DNA of 64,000 nucleotides from Membranipora membranacea. Taxonomy: Eukaryota > Bryozoa > Gymnolaemata > Cheilostomatida > Membraniporidae. A model generated the notes under the pieces. It did no database searches. It had not been told where the DNA came from and saw only the letters and a program-made list of their open reading frames with translations. Location: positions 5,411,501-5,475,500 of the forward strand of contig OU612070.1 of the NCBI GenBank assembly GCA_914767715.1, written 5' to 3'. Of the stretch, positions 12,184-25,200 are shown piece by piece. Position 1 is the first letter of the stretch. Each line of letters opens with the position of its first letter. A program made the translations under genes and the position numbers.

Positions 12184-13890
12184 ATAAGTGACTGTCCAGA
12201 CTTTAATTGCAGGGGTCAAGACAATAGCGGCACAAATTAAAATACGTTGCAGGGGCAATTAGCGGTAAGCCAACTTAAGACTTTTTAAAGTAAGTCGATA
12301 GTGAATGAAACCATAAGCCAGGTTTTAGTTTACGAAACGGACGAGGAATGACTGGTGTTGTTGAGTTCGCTTACCTTTCCAGGTGCATCTTCTAGGTGTC
12401 TGTCAAACATCCCTCTCTATTATTACACTAACCATTTCTATTTCTTTCTCTGTGCAGGGGCATCTGAAAAATATAAAATAAGTTGCAGTCAATCTCAATG
12501 TATCTTCATTTCAAAATTTATGGGGTGTGGTCCTACATTTGTGTTGGAGTTTTCTTCCTGTGAAAAAGTTACGACAAGACAACTTTGTGATTAGGAAATT
12601 TTTAGGCCTATGATTATTTGTCTACACAAGATATATATGTAGCCTGTGCAGGCTGTCGGGGTGGGTGGTGGAGGAAGGGGAACCCGGCTCTCCCACCCAC
12701 CCCCGACAGCCTACCAAGGCGAACATTTATGCATGAATAAGATTGAATTTGATGTGAGATCCCTTCTAGCATTATGCGCAGTGGGATAACTGACTTTCAA
12801 AGTTTATCAATTGATGAATTGAAAGTAAGTGGCTGTCCATAGTTTATCTGCGGGAGTCCAGCCATATAGCGGATGAGCATCTAATTGAGATCACCCTCAA
12901 GAAGACTTACTCTCGACACAAAATCAAATCTGTGGCAGGGGCGATGAGAAGAGTGAAAACTTTATTACAAACTTTATCCTTGTTAGACCATGACCATGAA
13001 AAGGCCAGGAGAATATTTAAATACTTTTTAAGGGCAGTCAATAAATAGTGTATGAAGCCATTAGCCAGTTTTTAGTTTACAAAACAGATGAGGAATGACT
13101 GGTTCAGCTTACCTTTCCAGGTGCATCTTCTAGGTGTCTATCGCGCATCCCTCTCCATTGCTACACTCTCTATTTCTCTCTCTGCGCATGGGCATCTGAA
13201 GAATATTAAAAAATCGCTGTGAATGTTGAAGCATCATCATTTCAAAACAGGTAGATATTCATCTTTCTGCTTTGTTTGTGTTAGAGCTTCCTTCCTGCGA
13301 AAAAGTTAGGAGAAGAAATATTTGTGATTAGCTAATTTCTAGATATTCATATACACTCAAACAGTCAGAAAAGCGGCTCGCAAGACAAATTTGATGCGAG
13401 GTCCTCTCTTGCGTTATGCACATTGGGATACCCGATTTTCAAATATATCAGTTATAGAAATGAAAGAGTGGTAAGTGGCTGTCCACGATTTATCCACACT
13501 TCATCTGCAGGAGTCCAGAGAAATAGTGAGTGAGTCTCTAATTAAAACCACCCTCAGTATTATAATACTCTAGACACAGATGAAAATCTGTGGCAGGGGT
13601 GATCGGTAAAATTACATTGTTAATTTATGCTTGTTAGACTATGACAAGGCGAAGACAATATTTGAAGAATTTTCAAAGTAATTCAATGGTGTATAAAACC
13701 ATTAGGCGAATAATCAAACCATCAAAACAAATCCCATGGGGGATGACCTGTGTCCTTGATTAAACTTACCTTTTCATTCGATGTTACAGGTGTTTTTTAC
13801 CAAGCATTACTCTCCATAACCACACACACAATTTCTTTGTTTACAGCTCTGCGCCAGGGCATCTGAAAAATATTAAATAAGTCGTGGTCA
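12184..13890 (+). repeat. Three tandem diverged copies of a ~640-bp repeat
   Basis: A GTGGCTGTCCA-like block recurs at about 12184, 12824 and 13469 (spacings 640 and 645). It is followed in each copy by GGAGTCCAG/GGGGTCAAG, a TGGCAGGGG-type block, TACCTTTCCAGGTGCATC and GGGCATCTGAAAAATAT. Copy 1 lacks ~105 bp early on but carries the hairpin insert at 12636-12720, which restores a similar length. No coding frame spans a copy. Confidence 0.75.
12650..12712. repeat. GC-rich hairpin with 19-bp stem
   Basis: The arms AGGCTGTCGGGGTGGGTGG (12650-12668) and its complement ending at 12712 pair with a single-base bulge. The loop is G-rich on this strand (TGGAGGAAGGGG). The G runs of the left arm plus loop also fit a G-quadruplex pattern. 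It is present in only the first of the three ~640-bp repeats, so it is an insertion. Confidence 0.85.
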
Positions 13891-13937
13891 CTGAGTGGTA
13901 TTTTCAAGTCTACTAATGACTGCAGGGGCTCTTTGTC

Positions 13938-14340
13938 ATTTTATCAAGTATAGTTGTCCGATCACAATTTTTGTAAGGACAGAAAACTGCAAATTTCAGA
14001 ATGATAACGTACCCTAATTCTATCTACGCAGCTGATTTTGGCAAAAGGGACAGAAGTTACTCACATCACTACCCAAACATGAGCAGACACCTACTACTGA
14101 TTTAGGATGCGCTAATCTTCCTGGCAATTAGAGTTCTCTGGAAGTTAGAGTTCTCTGCCCGTTCAATATGAGAGATCAGAAAAGTATACATTGTCTGTAT
14201 ATTTTTTGTTTATGCGTGATTGTCTTCTCACATGAACAAAATGTAAACAGAGTATAGTGGTCCGATCACAATTTTTGTAAGGACAGAAAACTGCAAATGT
14301 CAGAAAGATAATGCATCCTGATTCTGTCTGCGCTGTTGAT
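13938..14340 (+). repeat. Pair of ~95-bp direct repeats
   Basis: Segments at about 13941-14040 and 14250-14345 share AGTATAGT, GTCCGATCACAATTTTTGTA, AGGACAGAAAACTGCAAAT and GATTCTGTCTGCGC-like sequence with few mismatches, 310 bp apart. No coding content was recognised. Confidence 0.75.
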
Positions 14341-14598
14341 TTTAGAATGATGACATATGATTAATACGGAACATTAATAGTAGCTGACAAGCAAATTTAC
14401 ATGGTGTTTGTTTTTGTTGGGCTGAACAAAAATGAAATTTGACACAAACCTGGTGAAAGAACTAATACCCAGTGCTGTCTGCTCTTCTGCAGGGTTTGAC
14501 ATTTTTTTTACTATTACAACACTTTCCACCAATAGTCTAAAACATAAAGGGTGTAAATTAATCAGCAGTGTATACATCTAAATAGATGTAATATTCAT

Positions 14599-14734
14599 AA
14601 AATACATTTATATAAGTGATATACATCCTGTCCCAATGATTTGATGGCCTTGTCGTCAAGTATATAATATATACTTGACAGCAAGGCTATCAAAACATAG
14701 GGGAAAGGATGTATATCACTTATATATGTATTTT
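14599..14734. mobile_element. 136-bp fold-back MITE
   Basis: The whole segment is a near-continuous inverted repeat: outer arms AAAATACATTTATATAAGTG and its complement, middle arms GATATACATCC/GGATGTATATC, inner GTCAAGTATAT/ATATACTTGAC. Such a self-complementary unit would form one long hairpin. No transposase is encoded. Confidence 0.85.
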
Positions 14735-16315
14735 GGCATCTAAAATATCCAATTCACTAAAATATGTGGGCCATTTGGCCATAGAGTATTAAAAGTGAAA
14801 AATATTCAAGTGTACGCAATGCCTGGCAGGATATCTTTCTGCAATGTTTTTGTCACACTGCCAAATCTACCTGTAAGAAATTTTTTTCGAATAATGCGTA
14901 AGTTTTGTCGGTTAAGTAGATTGAAATTCCTGGGTGATGGTGACATCGTGGGTAGCTGGGTATCAACATCAGCATGGCGGAAGGTGGGACTATGTCACCA
15001 TTACTGTTGTAGGCCGCACCTAATAATCAGAGAATAAATTGTTCTTTTCTAGAACCAAAGTTCACTGCCTAGACTTGCAGTTGGACCTACTCTTTATATT
15101 CTTTATGTTTCCAAAACAATAAATTATCAACTGCATTGAACTCTCATTTTGAACCATTGTTGAGTGGGCTACCAAAATCACAGTGTAAAATTAAGGGTGA
15201 ATCTTATTCCTGAAAATGATTGGAATATTAGGAGATTTGCATGATGCACATTACCAGCATTCAATTATAAGTTTGGTCCCAGACTAACAACACATTCCAA
15301 ATTCCATGCACACAATATGCCATTTGGTGTACATCTTTATTACCATAAACCTAGAGTTAGTGCTGGCTTAGTTCGAACGTTTTGATCTCGGAGGTCAGCC
15401 TGCGTCAGTAACATCAGTGACTTATCTTTGTGTTCTATAAAATAAAATTTAATACATATCACTATTGTTATCTCAGTCAGTATACACATAACTGATTATT
15501 TGGTACTATGAGAATCTACTAATTCATTTACCTAAAGTGTATCCTATCCAGTGCTAACAACAATTTTCACCTGCAATTCCTAACAATTCTCATATCAACT
15601 CGTATCAAAGTACTGAAAGACAAGGAGTTGTCTTTGTCTGTTTGGAGAGGAGACAACCTAAGGTGAACAGAAAATGAAAACAATATGCAGTTGTCCAATC
15701 TCCTATCTCTCAAGAGGTCAGTCGGGAATAATTGCTCATTACGTCTAGGCTACTAAGTGGTAAAATGTTTTAATTGAAACATACCTGTTTGAGAATATAT
15801 TATTTCCGGGTATTGTCGAGTCTTCTGGAGGAATACGCATGCCTAAAAGGATAAAGGGTATAAAGTGAGCAGCTAGTACACATTTATATTGGTACCTAAA
15901 ACGATACACACCAAATACCAATACACTATAGCGCGTATTGAAACATGGAATGTGTGATTAAACTTTGTGAGCACCAAATTCCCACCATAACAACACACAC
16001 ACACTCGATAAAACACTATAAGTAAACCACCATCCAGTAAACAATTTCCACACTAAAATGAGGGAGACTGAGATAAGACTTTCAAAACAGTATGACAGTA
16101 TCACACTGTGGCATGATAGCTATACCAGAACTACACAGAACCCTGTTGATATGAACTCTGATCGAGAGCTCTCTGATGACCAACATATGAAATTTACATG
16201 GTACTCGTCTCAACTTACTCGCCATTTGAGTAAGTTGAAAGAGCAGCATCGGACTTTGGGCTGTAAATAAAAATACGGTAAAACTACTGAAAATTTATTA
16301 CACCGCTATATACAC
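14735..16315. other. No recognisable gene
   Basis: AT-rich sequence with short open frames (up to about 80 codons) and nothing recognisable by domain or repeat. Confidence 0.5.
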
Positions 16316-16845
16316 GGTAACTGTAAATTGCTGAACAGGCTGAACGGACTGAACAGCTGAACAGAAATTATTATTTGTAATCTTTTCTCTGGCTGACTAT
16401 TACTTCTCAAACACATTCCTCCTAACCAAATGATTTGATGAGTCACTAAGTTCCTGTTGGCACCTAATATAACCAATTAAGGGCAAGCAAATGAAGCAAT
16501 AAATGTGCAAATTATGACAAGATCTGATGGTGTTCTGGAGATTGGATACCAGAAACATTATCCAGCTCAACCTTCCATCTAGCCAGTCTTAACAAGCTTT
16601 GTTTATAAGGGGGGGGGGGGCTACTTTCCATCCATTCACTAGTCGTGTAATGCCGAAAAATTTGCTGTGAATAAAATTGAAAGAAACCAAGGTGAATGCA
16701 AACTTAAAATAAATAATTTAATGAGAAGAATATAATGAATTGTCCATGCTTATGCAAAATTAGCCAATCATGTAAAGAATCAAACAAATAGTAGTCTGAG
16801 AAATTCTGTTCAGCTGTTCAGTCTGTTCAGCAATTTACAGTTACC
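16316..16845. mobile_element. 530-bp element with ~45-bp terminal inverted repeats
   Basis: The left end (from GGTAACTGTAAATTGCTGAA at 16316) and the right end (ending 16845) are inverted repeats of about 45 bases. Each end is built from short CTGAACAG-type repeats; the left end has one extra repeat (GGCTGAAC). No transposase frame lies inside. A target duplication was not clear. Confidence 0.8.
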
Positions 16846-16971
16846 CCACTATACAATATCAGAATACTAATATTTGTGGCAATCTGTGCAAGTTGTCTTT
16901 GCAAACTCACAATGCAGTGATAAATACTGCATTTGGAGGGATTGAATTATGTCCTCAAACTAATTAAACAA

Positions 16972-17316
16972 GAGAGGTATGGGGGCTGGAACAATCAACA
17001 ATGAAAGCTCCCCCAGTAGGGCTCGAACCCACAACTCCTGCGGCACTAATCGCCTGGCAGTGAATAGCAAGCGCGCTAACCAATCGCGCCATCTCACCAT
17101 CCCAATTAAAGAATGGGTCGATGGATTGTGTTCTCTCACCCCACAGCACATTCCAATCCACCATTGCCACCCTATGAAACACAGCGTATGTGTTAGGGAT
17201 ATTGGCCTTACATGGCCCATTGTTGGGACCCCTTGTAGAAGGTTTAGCTGTCTTTCCAGCTTGTCAGCATGTCTTTCCATGCTGTCACATGTCTTTCCAT
17301 GAGTCAGTCAGTAGAC
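16972..17316 (-). mobile_element. SINE with 23-bp target-site duplication
   Basis: The flanks 16949-16971 and 17317-17339 are the same 23-bp sequence (ATGTCCTCAA[A/G]CTAATT...) with one mismatch, as made by LINE-driven insertion. On the minus strand the insert carries an A-box-like GGCGCGATTGGTTAGCGCGC and a B-box-like GTGGGTTCGAGCCCT, about 70 bases apart, typical of a tRNA-derived SINE. A decayed relative of the tRNA-like part sits at about 29695-29800. The tRNA-like part is near the left end of the insert, so orientation and full structure remain uncertain. Confidence 0.75.
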
Positions 17317-17339
17317 ATGTCCTCAAGCTAATTAAACAA

Positions 17340-19282
17340 TCTAAATATAGGTGAAGTGGGCCTCGTTGTTAGGATTAAAGGTTCTTTGTCACACACCAAG
17401 TTTTTAATCAGCAATGCTTTATTATTTGGGATGTATACATTTGGGGAGTTGAGATCAACTACTTATGTTATTCGAAAGATAACATGGGCCTGTGTAGTGT
17501 GTACTATCGACATATTTATTCCTGATTATTACTTAGCTGTTAAATGTAAACAACAAATATTTTTTTCTTCATTATTCCGACCAGCAGCAGCAAGGTCCTT
17601 TAAGGCCCTCCACTCAATTATCAAACGAAAATTGAAAAAATAATCAACCTCTGTGCTTTCATCTAAAAATAGTTAATCGCCCAACTAACCCCGCTCTTCT
17701 CTACCAAAGTATTTTTGATTTTAGGCCTCGTTTGTCCTTGTAGAAGAAGTAAAGTCTGTACTCAATCAATGACTCATTTTTCATACCAGCAGCGCAGTAT
17801 ACTACTTCTGGTTGGAAAAATGGACCTTTGAATGTGTAGGTTATCAGCACCAGTCTGTAGGCCTACCTAAAGATTGTTGACAGTTTACTCCACTGTAACA
17901 AAATTCTATCCAAATGGGTGTTTGGCGACCGAATTTTACCAAATACCGATGAGGAAGGGTACTTGGCAACCACCAATCGCCATGAAGTTGTCCTGGTGGG
18001 TTTTAATCGTAGCAAACACATCCTGATGGGTTTATCACCCCGGTGATGAGTGCCTAAAACCAATCAACTTATGTTGCAAACCCATCCATCCCAAAAAAAT
18101 TTGGGTTTGAGTATGTTTAAAGCAACCGGATACCTGTTTGGGGTCTGGCAGCCGCCAAATAGGCCTTTGAATGGGTTCTTATTGCTGCAGATGATACCAA
18201 AGATCGGGAAAATCCAGGCTTGTAGACCCTTGGGGCTGATGCTAATGCTGTGAAGCTGATTAGCACAATCAAATTCACAACAGCTAAGCTAGTCTTATTC
18301 AGTCTCGCCGTTTTTTGGGTTGGAAATATTTTTCATTGTTATTTATTTATTTATCATTTTCTTTATTTTATTAATATAAGATAATCCTGTGCAATATAGA
18401 TATAATAAAACTAAGAAAGAACCTACTTATTATGAACTGATGATAATAATAATGTCTGGATTAGTTAATCAGTTTGATGAAAGCAGGTACATGCCTGTAA
18501 GAGGGACCAGGCATGTCCCTGCTTAGTACAATTACAACTAATTATACAGTATGACTGGAATAACCACAAAATGCAATAATAAATAACAGAATGAGACAGG
18601 GATAATTCATAACTACTACTAGTCTACTTATCAATGGAACTTAAGTATTTCTTGTATATCTAATCTTATGTATGAATTATCATAAATAAGGCTTAGCAGA
18701 TGCATACCTTTCTCTTTCATCTTCACATCTAGTGGTACAGCAATCATTGGTATGGTTATACAAAAGGTCTCTCCTTCTCTCTGGGCATCTTTTCTCTGTA
18801 ATTTTCTTTTCAGTTAACATTTTCAGTTTACCTTGACACAGCAAAAAACCTTCCACACCTCCAAGTACCCCCTCTCCCCATTCATATAAGAAATATCTAA
18901 GGGATAGGATATCAGTCTCGAATTATTGGTCTTTAAGAAGACAACTCCAATGACAAAAATAATTGAAAAAATTGGAAGACAACTCTCTATGCGTAATTTG
19001 ATGGAATGTAACCTTGTTGAAGCAGGGAGGGTTGTGTTGGTGGGGTATGTCCCACCCTCCCTGGTTGAAGGGGAGCTGGGGAAAAGATACTGGTATCTGA
19101 TTAGTTAAATACTGCTGAATATATATTTGTATTGTTGAAGCTGTGAATCTTTGATGCATTTTGCGCAACGGTCAACCTGATTGTCCAGTCAGTTGATAAT
19201 TCATCATAGCTTGAACGGCTAGCATATTGCACCTTAAGGGAAAGTGCCTTACATTAGTATCATTGTGTAAGAAGTTGAAGAT
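17340..19282. other. Intergenic; upstream region of ANKH-like gene
   Basis: Short open frames only (95 codons at most) and no domain recognised. The last ~500 bases should contain the promoter of the ANKH-like gene, but I see no TATA box or initiator that I would commit to. Confidence 0.45.
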
Positions 19283-22200
19283 ATGGGCTCTACCGAAAAA
19301 GAAAAGTAAGATTTCTAATTGTTAGATTTTTTTATAATGTGTAAGTGGTTCCTCTCTAGTTTGGCTAACTTGTGAAATTCTCAGCACTGATTACATGGCT
19401 GTGACTTGTGATCATCGACCCTAGATATACAGCACATGCTTTCTGCTACGATCCATGGCTGTTTATGGGCATTTTATTGTACCACATCAACAAGGGCGCA
19501 TTGGTTATGTGAGGTTACCACAGCTGAGCATCTTTCTTTTTTTCTAGCAACCAACTCGCATAATATATATATTGGCGAGGCTGCCAATTCTTTTTGCCCA
19601 AAATCTGCCAGCTTATTCGAATCATGATCCTTCTTTAAGCTAATTCATTCAGCAACAGAGGTTAGATTTTAGACCACAACACTCCATTGGTGCAGTTGCA
19701 AAGCACTTACTCCTTTTGGAATATTGAGTCCTGTAAAACACCCCCCCCCCCCTTCGAGCCTCATACAATCACCCGTTAGAAGGGTAGCTTTGTTAGGTAA
19801 TGACCATGCCTCAGACTGACTTCTGTTAAAGTCTATCTTATATTCCCATATTTAAAGTGCTTTTCATCTAAATCAGGGTATCTTGATTTGGTATTGTAGA
19901 GATTTATGCGCCTTCCTGACTCTGCCCTACTCTACCTACTACTCACTTTTGCCCATCGCCTCAAATTATTTATTCACAAAAACCATTGTAAGACTATGGG
20001 ATTATAGGTAAGCCATACTGCTATATACTTTATACTTTATATATTTCATATGTCTGCTGCAATAATTTTTCAATCACGAGGCATTCTTTAAATTGTTAGG
20101 TTGATAAAAGCCGACTGGAATTCAGGGGATGTGAAACAATCATATGGTAATAAAGTGGATGAAGAGATTGACGACAACGATGAGACAGATCTGAGCCTGG
20201 GAAAAAAGCTTTGGAACATGACTAAATTTATGCTACCACTTTCTTTCTGTGTCATCACACCTTGTATCTCAGAGGAGGTGAGAGAAACAGACATATGACC
20301 TAGCAAAAACTGTTGTTGTTGTCAGTGCCATAAAACAGACAGGTATATTCGTCATGAGATGGCTTCCAAATTCCTGCCACTACTACGCTTCCATGCTTAG
20401 AATTGAACCTTGTTGAGAATTTAGCTAAATAAGAATTGGTCAACAGTTTCTCCTTGAATTCATTAGAACCTGTTAGCGCAAGGGAAAAATTTGACTCCAG
20501 CAGTAGTCTTCCAAATCGCAATTTTTGGAATCAGGTGATCACTTTGTAAAACTTGGCACCTTCACTTGATATAGAATTAGGTATCTAGGACAATAATTTG
20601 CTTGCAATATTATTTCGCATAATAATTCAAAATAGTTATTCACACGAGTCAACGAATCGAATATCCTATCCGGCTAGAGAATGTAGCATTCCTGGTCAAC
20701 GCGCTCCGATATGCTGGTACCAACTTATTTTTGTATGAGAGGGAGAGGGAGAGAGAGGGGTTCTCACCGTAAATGTTTATCCTTACTGTCCAGTTGATAA
20801 ATCTATGCTAATGATTTGGTTGACAATAAAAAGCCACCACAAGAAACTCTGCAGGAGATTTTTTTGAGGGAAAAGCACTTCAGCGTGATTTCTGAGAAAT
20901 ATTAACGGCCCTTACTTGCCTCTGCATGAGAATAATAAAGGGTTATAACTGTGAATGTCTATCCACACACACAGTGAAGTTTAAAAATATCCCCTGCAGG
21001 AAAATATTTTATGCTCTGAATGTCTCAGTGTGATTATTTTGGTTTTACTTACTTTTCAGTTTTTGATATGGGGCATAACATCAAGCTCTGATGGTGATGT
21101 GACAGACAACCTAGCCAGCTTTGGCCTTTCTTTCCTTCTAATTAATCTACTCGTCCATAGTTCTAGTAAGTTATCATACATACTTGATTCATTATTGGAT
21201 ATCCATTCAAAACATATTCATTTATGTACTCTGAGTTCGAAGTGATCGGTTATATCGGCTGGAGAAAAATTTATATCTAAATTTCGCAGTGCATATATTT
21301 TACTACCAAGTTTGGTACATACGTTCTCTTACCCCAAACACCTAGCGTCAATAGACAGTTTTCTTGGTTCTGATTTGGGCCTCAATTCTGTAATTGCCCT
21401 CTCTTTAGTTTGGTACTTTTAACCCGCGCCACATAGGGTAAACATGCTGAAAAGAGGGGTATCTCGAAAACGGCTTATGTTAGGATAAAAATGATTTTTG
21501 ATTCAGAATTTGCACCATTGAAAACTGATAGGGACATAGTTTGGGAAATAATTCACGAACTTTGATAGTCAATTATATCAATTGCTGCCAGTTTTGCGGA
21601 CAAATTTCATGTAATTTTTCATGAATTTCGTCACTAAAATTAAGATTTATCAACTATTAAGCCCCCAATGTTTTGGAAACCGTCTCTCACATGGTGCAGA
21701 TTCTGAATCAAAAAGCATTTTGATCCTAACATAAGCGGTTTTCAAGATAACCCTCTTTCAGTCTGTTTTCCTATACGGCATCTTTGTTCATATTTTTATA
21801 ATTTAGTTGAGGTGAAACACATCGGAATAGTGTTAGTTGGTGACAGAGAGGCTCATAAGAGAATGGTAAAATTCTGTGCTGCTGTTGGTGCTATATTCAT
21901 GAGTATTGTGGTTATACTCTGTAAGTCAATAGAATAGAACATTTTAAAAGTCAAACAGGACAACATCTAGAATTATATTTTCTCACCCTCTCCCTTGTTT
22001 CTGGATAGGAGTTGGCCTTCTACACAAGGATTAATGTATTTAGAAACTGCAGATCTCAACTCTCCATGTGACTATGTTTCCTTTTGACAAATCAAGAACA
22101 AAAGGGAATAGCACATTGTAATATATCTTAAAAAATAAAATTGTGACTGGTTCAAAGAGACAGATAGTATTTGAGTATCTGGTGTTTCTTTTCCTGGCAA

Positions 22201-25200
22201 ATTTATTGCTCAATCTATCAAAAGCAGTAAAAATAAGTCTAATACAGCTGTTCTCTCAAATTGATTTCAGGTTTAACTCCGGCATCAATATGGTTTATCA
22301 GAGACCTACATAAGCAATCACAGAAAGTCTCAGACTTAACGACATCTAACTTGCTCCATCTCATGGGTCTTCCTCTAATTGAAGCTGTTGTAAGTCTCGC
22401 TGAGATATAAATACTTTTACTGTATATCAAGGGTTAACTCTGTTTCTAGATCCTTTTGTTGCCTACAATCTTGGAAAAAAAACAGGACCCGAGTTGCCGC
22501 TTTTTGGCCTATGACTACACGCACTTTACTGTAAGTGTTCAGTTGTCGATGTTCTTTGGATGGGTTGCTGGTATGTAACGGATTCTTGACATTAACCACA
22601 TCCTAACCCTGGGTCGATCAAGCTTTGTAACACTGCCAAGTTTTATGTGATCCTGTATCAAGAATGTAGTCAATGCCAATACCAGCAATCCAAGCTTTTA
22701 AATTATCCACATTCCAAAGCATCTTACAGACAGATGAAAGATATATTCGGTCTATAAATTCAGTGCGTTTCTGAGGCAAAGTGACTTTACCCTCTTGCTC
22801 AATGATGACTATGGTGTTCAGTCTGGAGAATCTATTGTGCTAGAAAGTACAGTTACCTCAACACCTCGGTCGTAAGACCGCCAATCTTTAGTCATTACTG
22901 TAACGTAACTGACTATTAAGATTAACATATCTCTTTTCAGGCAAGTTATCATGAGGGAGGTCTCAATCGAATGAAGCTATCACATTACACAGCAATCGCT
23001 AGACTTTCTGACTGTGGGATGCAGGTAGGCTTGTATAACTAGTCAGAATTGTTTTAAAATGTAATATTGGTACCATTATTATTGGTATGAAGATCATTAT
23101 GAAGTCAACCCAGACAACCTTATGTTATGTGGTTTTCCTTACCAAATGCCAATTATAGTTTGTCGCCAATCGGTTAAGAGACCAAATAAAAGACCTTTGA
23201 TGTGTTTTCTTATAGATTGTATCTGTTGTTGTGATAACCCTCACTCCTGCTCTCCATAAGGGGATACACCCTACACTTATCCCAATTATCTCACTGTACA
23301 TTGGCTTCACATGTCGTCTTGCGATGGATATAGGATTATGGTTCATGCTGGTAAAGTCCAACCTTCCAGAAGAGCAGGAGCTAGAGAAAGAGAAGGTAAC
23401 AACTGTGTGTTGTGAAATTATGTGATGCCTATACAAACATTTTTCTGCAGAAGTCACTTTCTGAAGTTATGGCTGAGAGAAGTATTCATTTTCTTAAAAT
23501 AATTCTTAAGGCTTTTTAAAGACAGGTTTAAACTCAAACCATGTGTTTGAATGTACCTACCGGTCTTCCATTCAAGATTTTCTGTCTCTATGATTGCTGA
23601 AGTGACTGTTGTATCAGGAAGGGCATCTGATCTCGATCGTACCTGTGCTACATCAATACAAGATCTCTAGCCCAACTGGAGAACCCCCCTGTCAAATTTT
23701 TAACAGTTTTTGATGCCTATAATCAAGTTTTCTGCATCCCGCACACTTTAGCAGCTTCAACTCATAACACCTAGATTACATGACAATCTGCAAAATGTCA
23801 GTTGCCTTTGAATTCTCAGAACTAGTGTATATGAGTGTTCTTGTATTTTTTGCAGGGATCCTCCTCCATATTGAAAGCAGTTGTGTTTCTGCTGCCTCTA
23901 TTGGCGGTGAGGACTGTACAGAAGTCTCGAAACGTGATAATAAATTTGGTGGTTTCTCACAATTTGTCCGGAACTGTTGGGACAGTGGCAGCTGCTGAGG
24001 TAAGCCGAAAAGCTAGAGTCAGTGACAAAGAATTATGCAAACAATAATAATTTGCATTTTAGAAGCAAAATCGCTTAAAAAATGCTAAATGTTGAGGCAT
24101 GGTTATTGACTTTTAGGTCCCACTGATGTGCTTTAGTTTAAAAGTCATCTCCTCATACAAAGAAAGGGGATAACTCTGATTCCATAAATTTGATCCTTGT
24201 GTTAACTTTGATAAATTCGTTCTAAGCTTTTCATTCCGCAATAAAAGGCAATGCTAGAGACATGGCACTTAAAGTTGAAACGATTTTAGTGTGAGATCCA
24301 GCCCCCATAGATTGATTGATTGATTAGAGCTGTGTGACTTTGTCGAATTCCCGCACCAGTACAATCACTTAAATGAATCAAGGCTATCAAGATGTATGCC
24401 TACATATACATATATATATATATATACATATATATTTATATATATATAAATATATACATATATAAATCTGATTGTTAGGAAGAGTGTATTGACTAAAACA
24501 TGCATGAAGGTAGCCGCGGCAGTGGCCAAGGCCATGTGTTAAAAGTTGCCAGGTCAGAAAATCCTCCCAACATGAATCAAGTTTTTTGATTTTGGTTTCA
24601 TAGGCTATTGCCGTTTTGAGTATAGTCTATCCTCTTGGCCGTCTTCTCCACAGTCACCTTAATGAGATCAGAACAGTCATGCCTGTCTTCCACAATGGCA
24701 TCAGAGGTCACCATCAATATTCACTGAAGGTATGTTTATGTTTCAAATTCTTTTTTCACAGGTTTTCTCATCCAAACAATGTTTCTAGTTTGCTGCAGGT
24801 CCACCTTAAGCTAATTGCCTGCATCCAGTTGTACTCTTTCACTTGTGCGGTGTGACCAGATGAGGGGGAGCAACTCTGAATGCAGGCAAATGGGCCAAAC
24901 TCGGTCTACGTATGCCAATCAACTTCAAATTTTGATACAGAATTATGTATTTTTAAATTTCGGTCTTGCACATACCCAATGCTCGCTATAACCCAGCGAT
25001 AATAGGTCTACTAGGTCTGTGACCGGCCACCATTTTATCCTTTGTGAACTTTGAAAACGACATTTTAAATAACTGATCCTGTCCTGCTTTAATGGAGCTA
25101 GCCTTCAGTAAAGTGTTACGGTGCTGAACATATGAAGTATGTCTGCCTTTAAACTCTTCTAATCTTGCTGCAGGTATTGGCGATTTTTGCTGCTATTGTC

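Noticed and set aside
16990-17090. tRNA gene on the minus strand
   Set aside because: A and B boxes are present, but the acceptor stem does not close and the segment is part of a target-duplication-bounded SINE.
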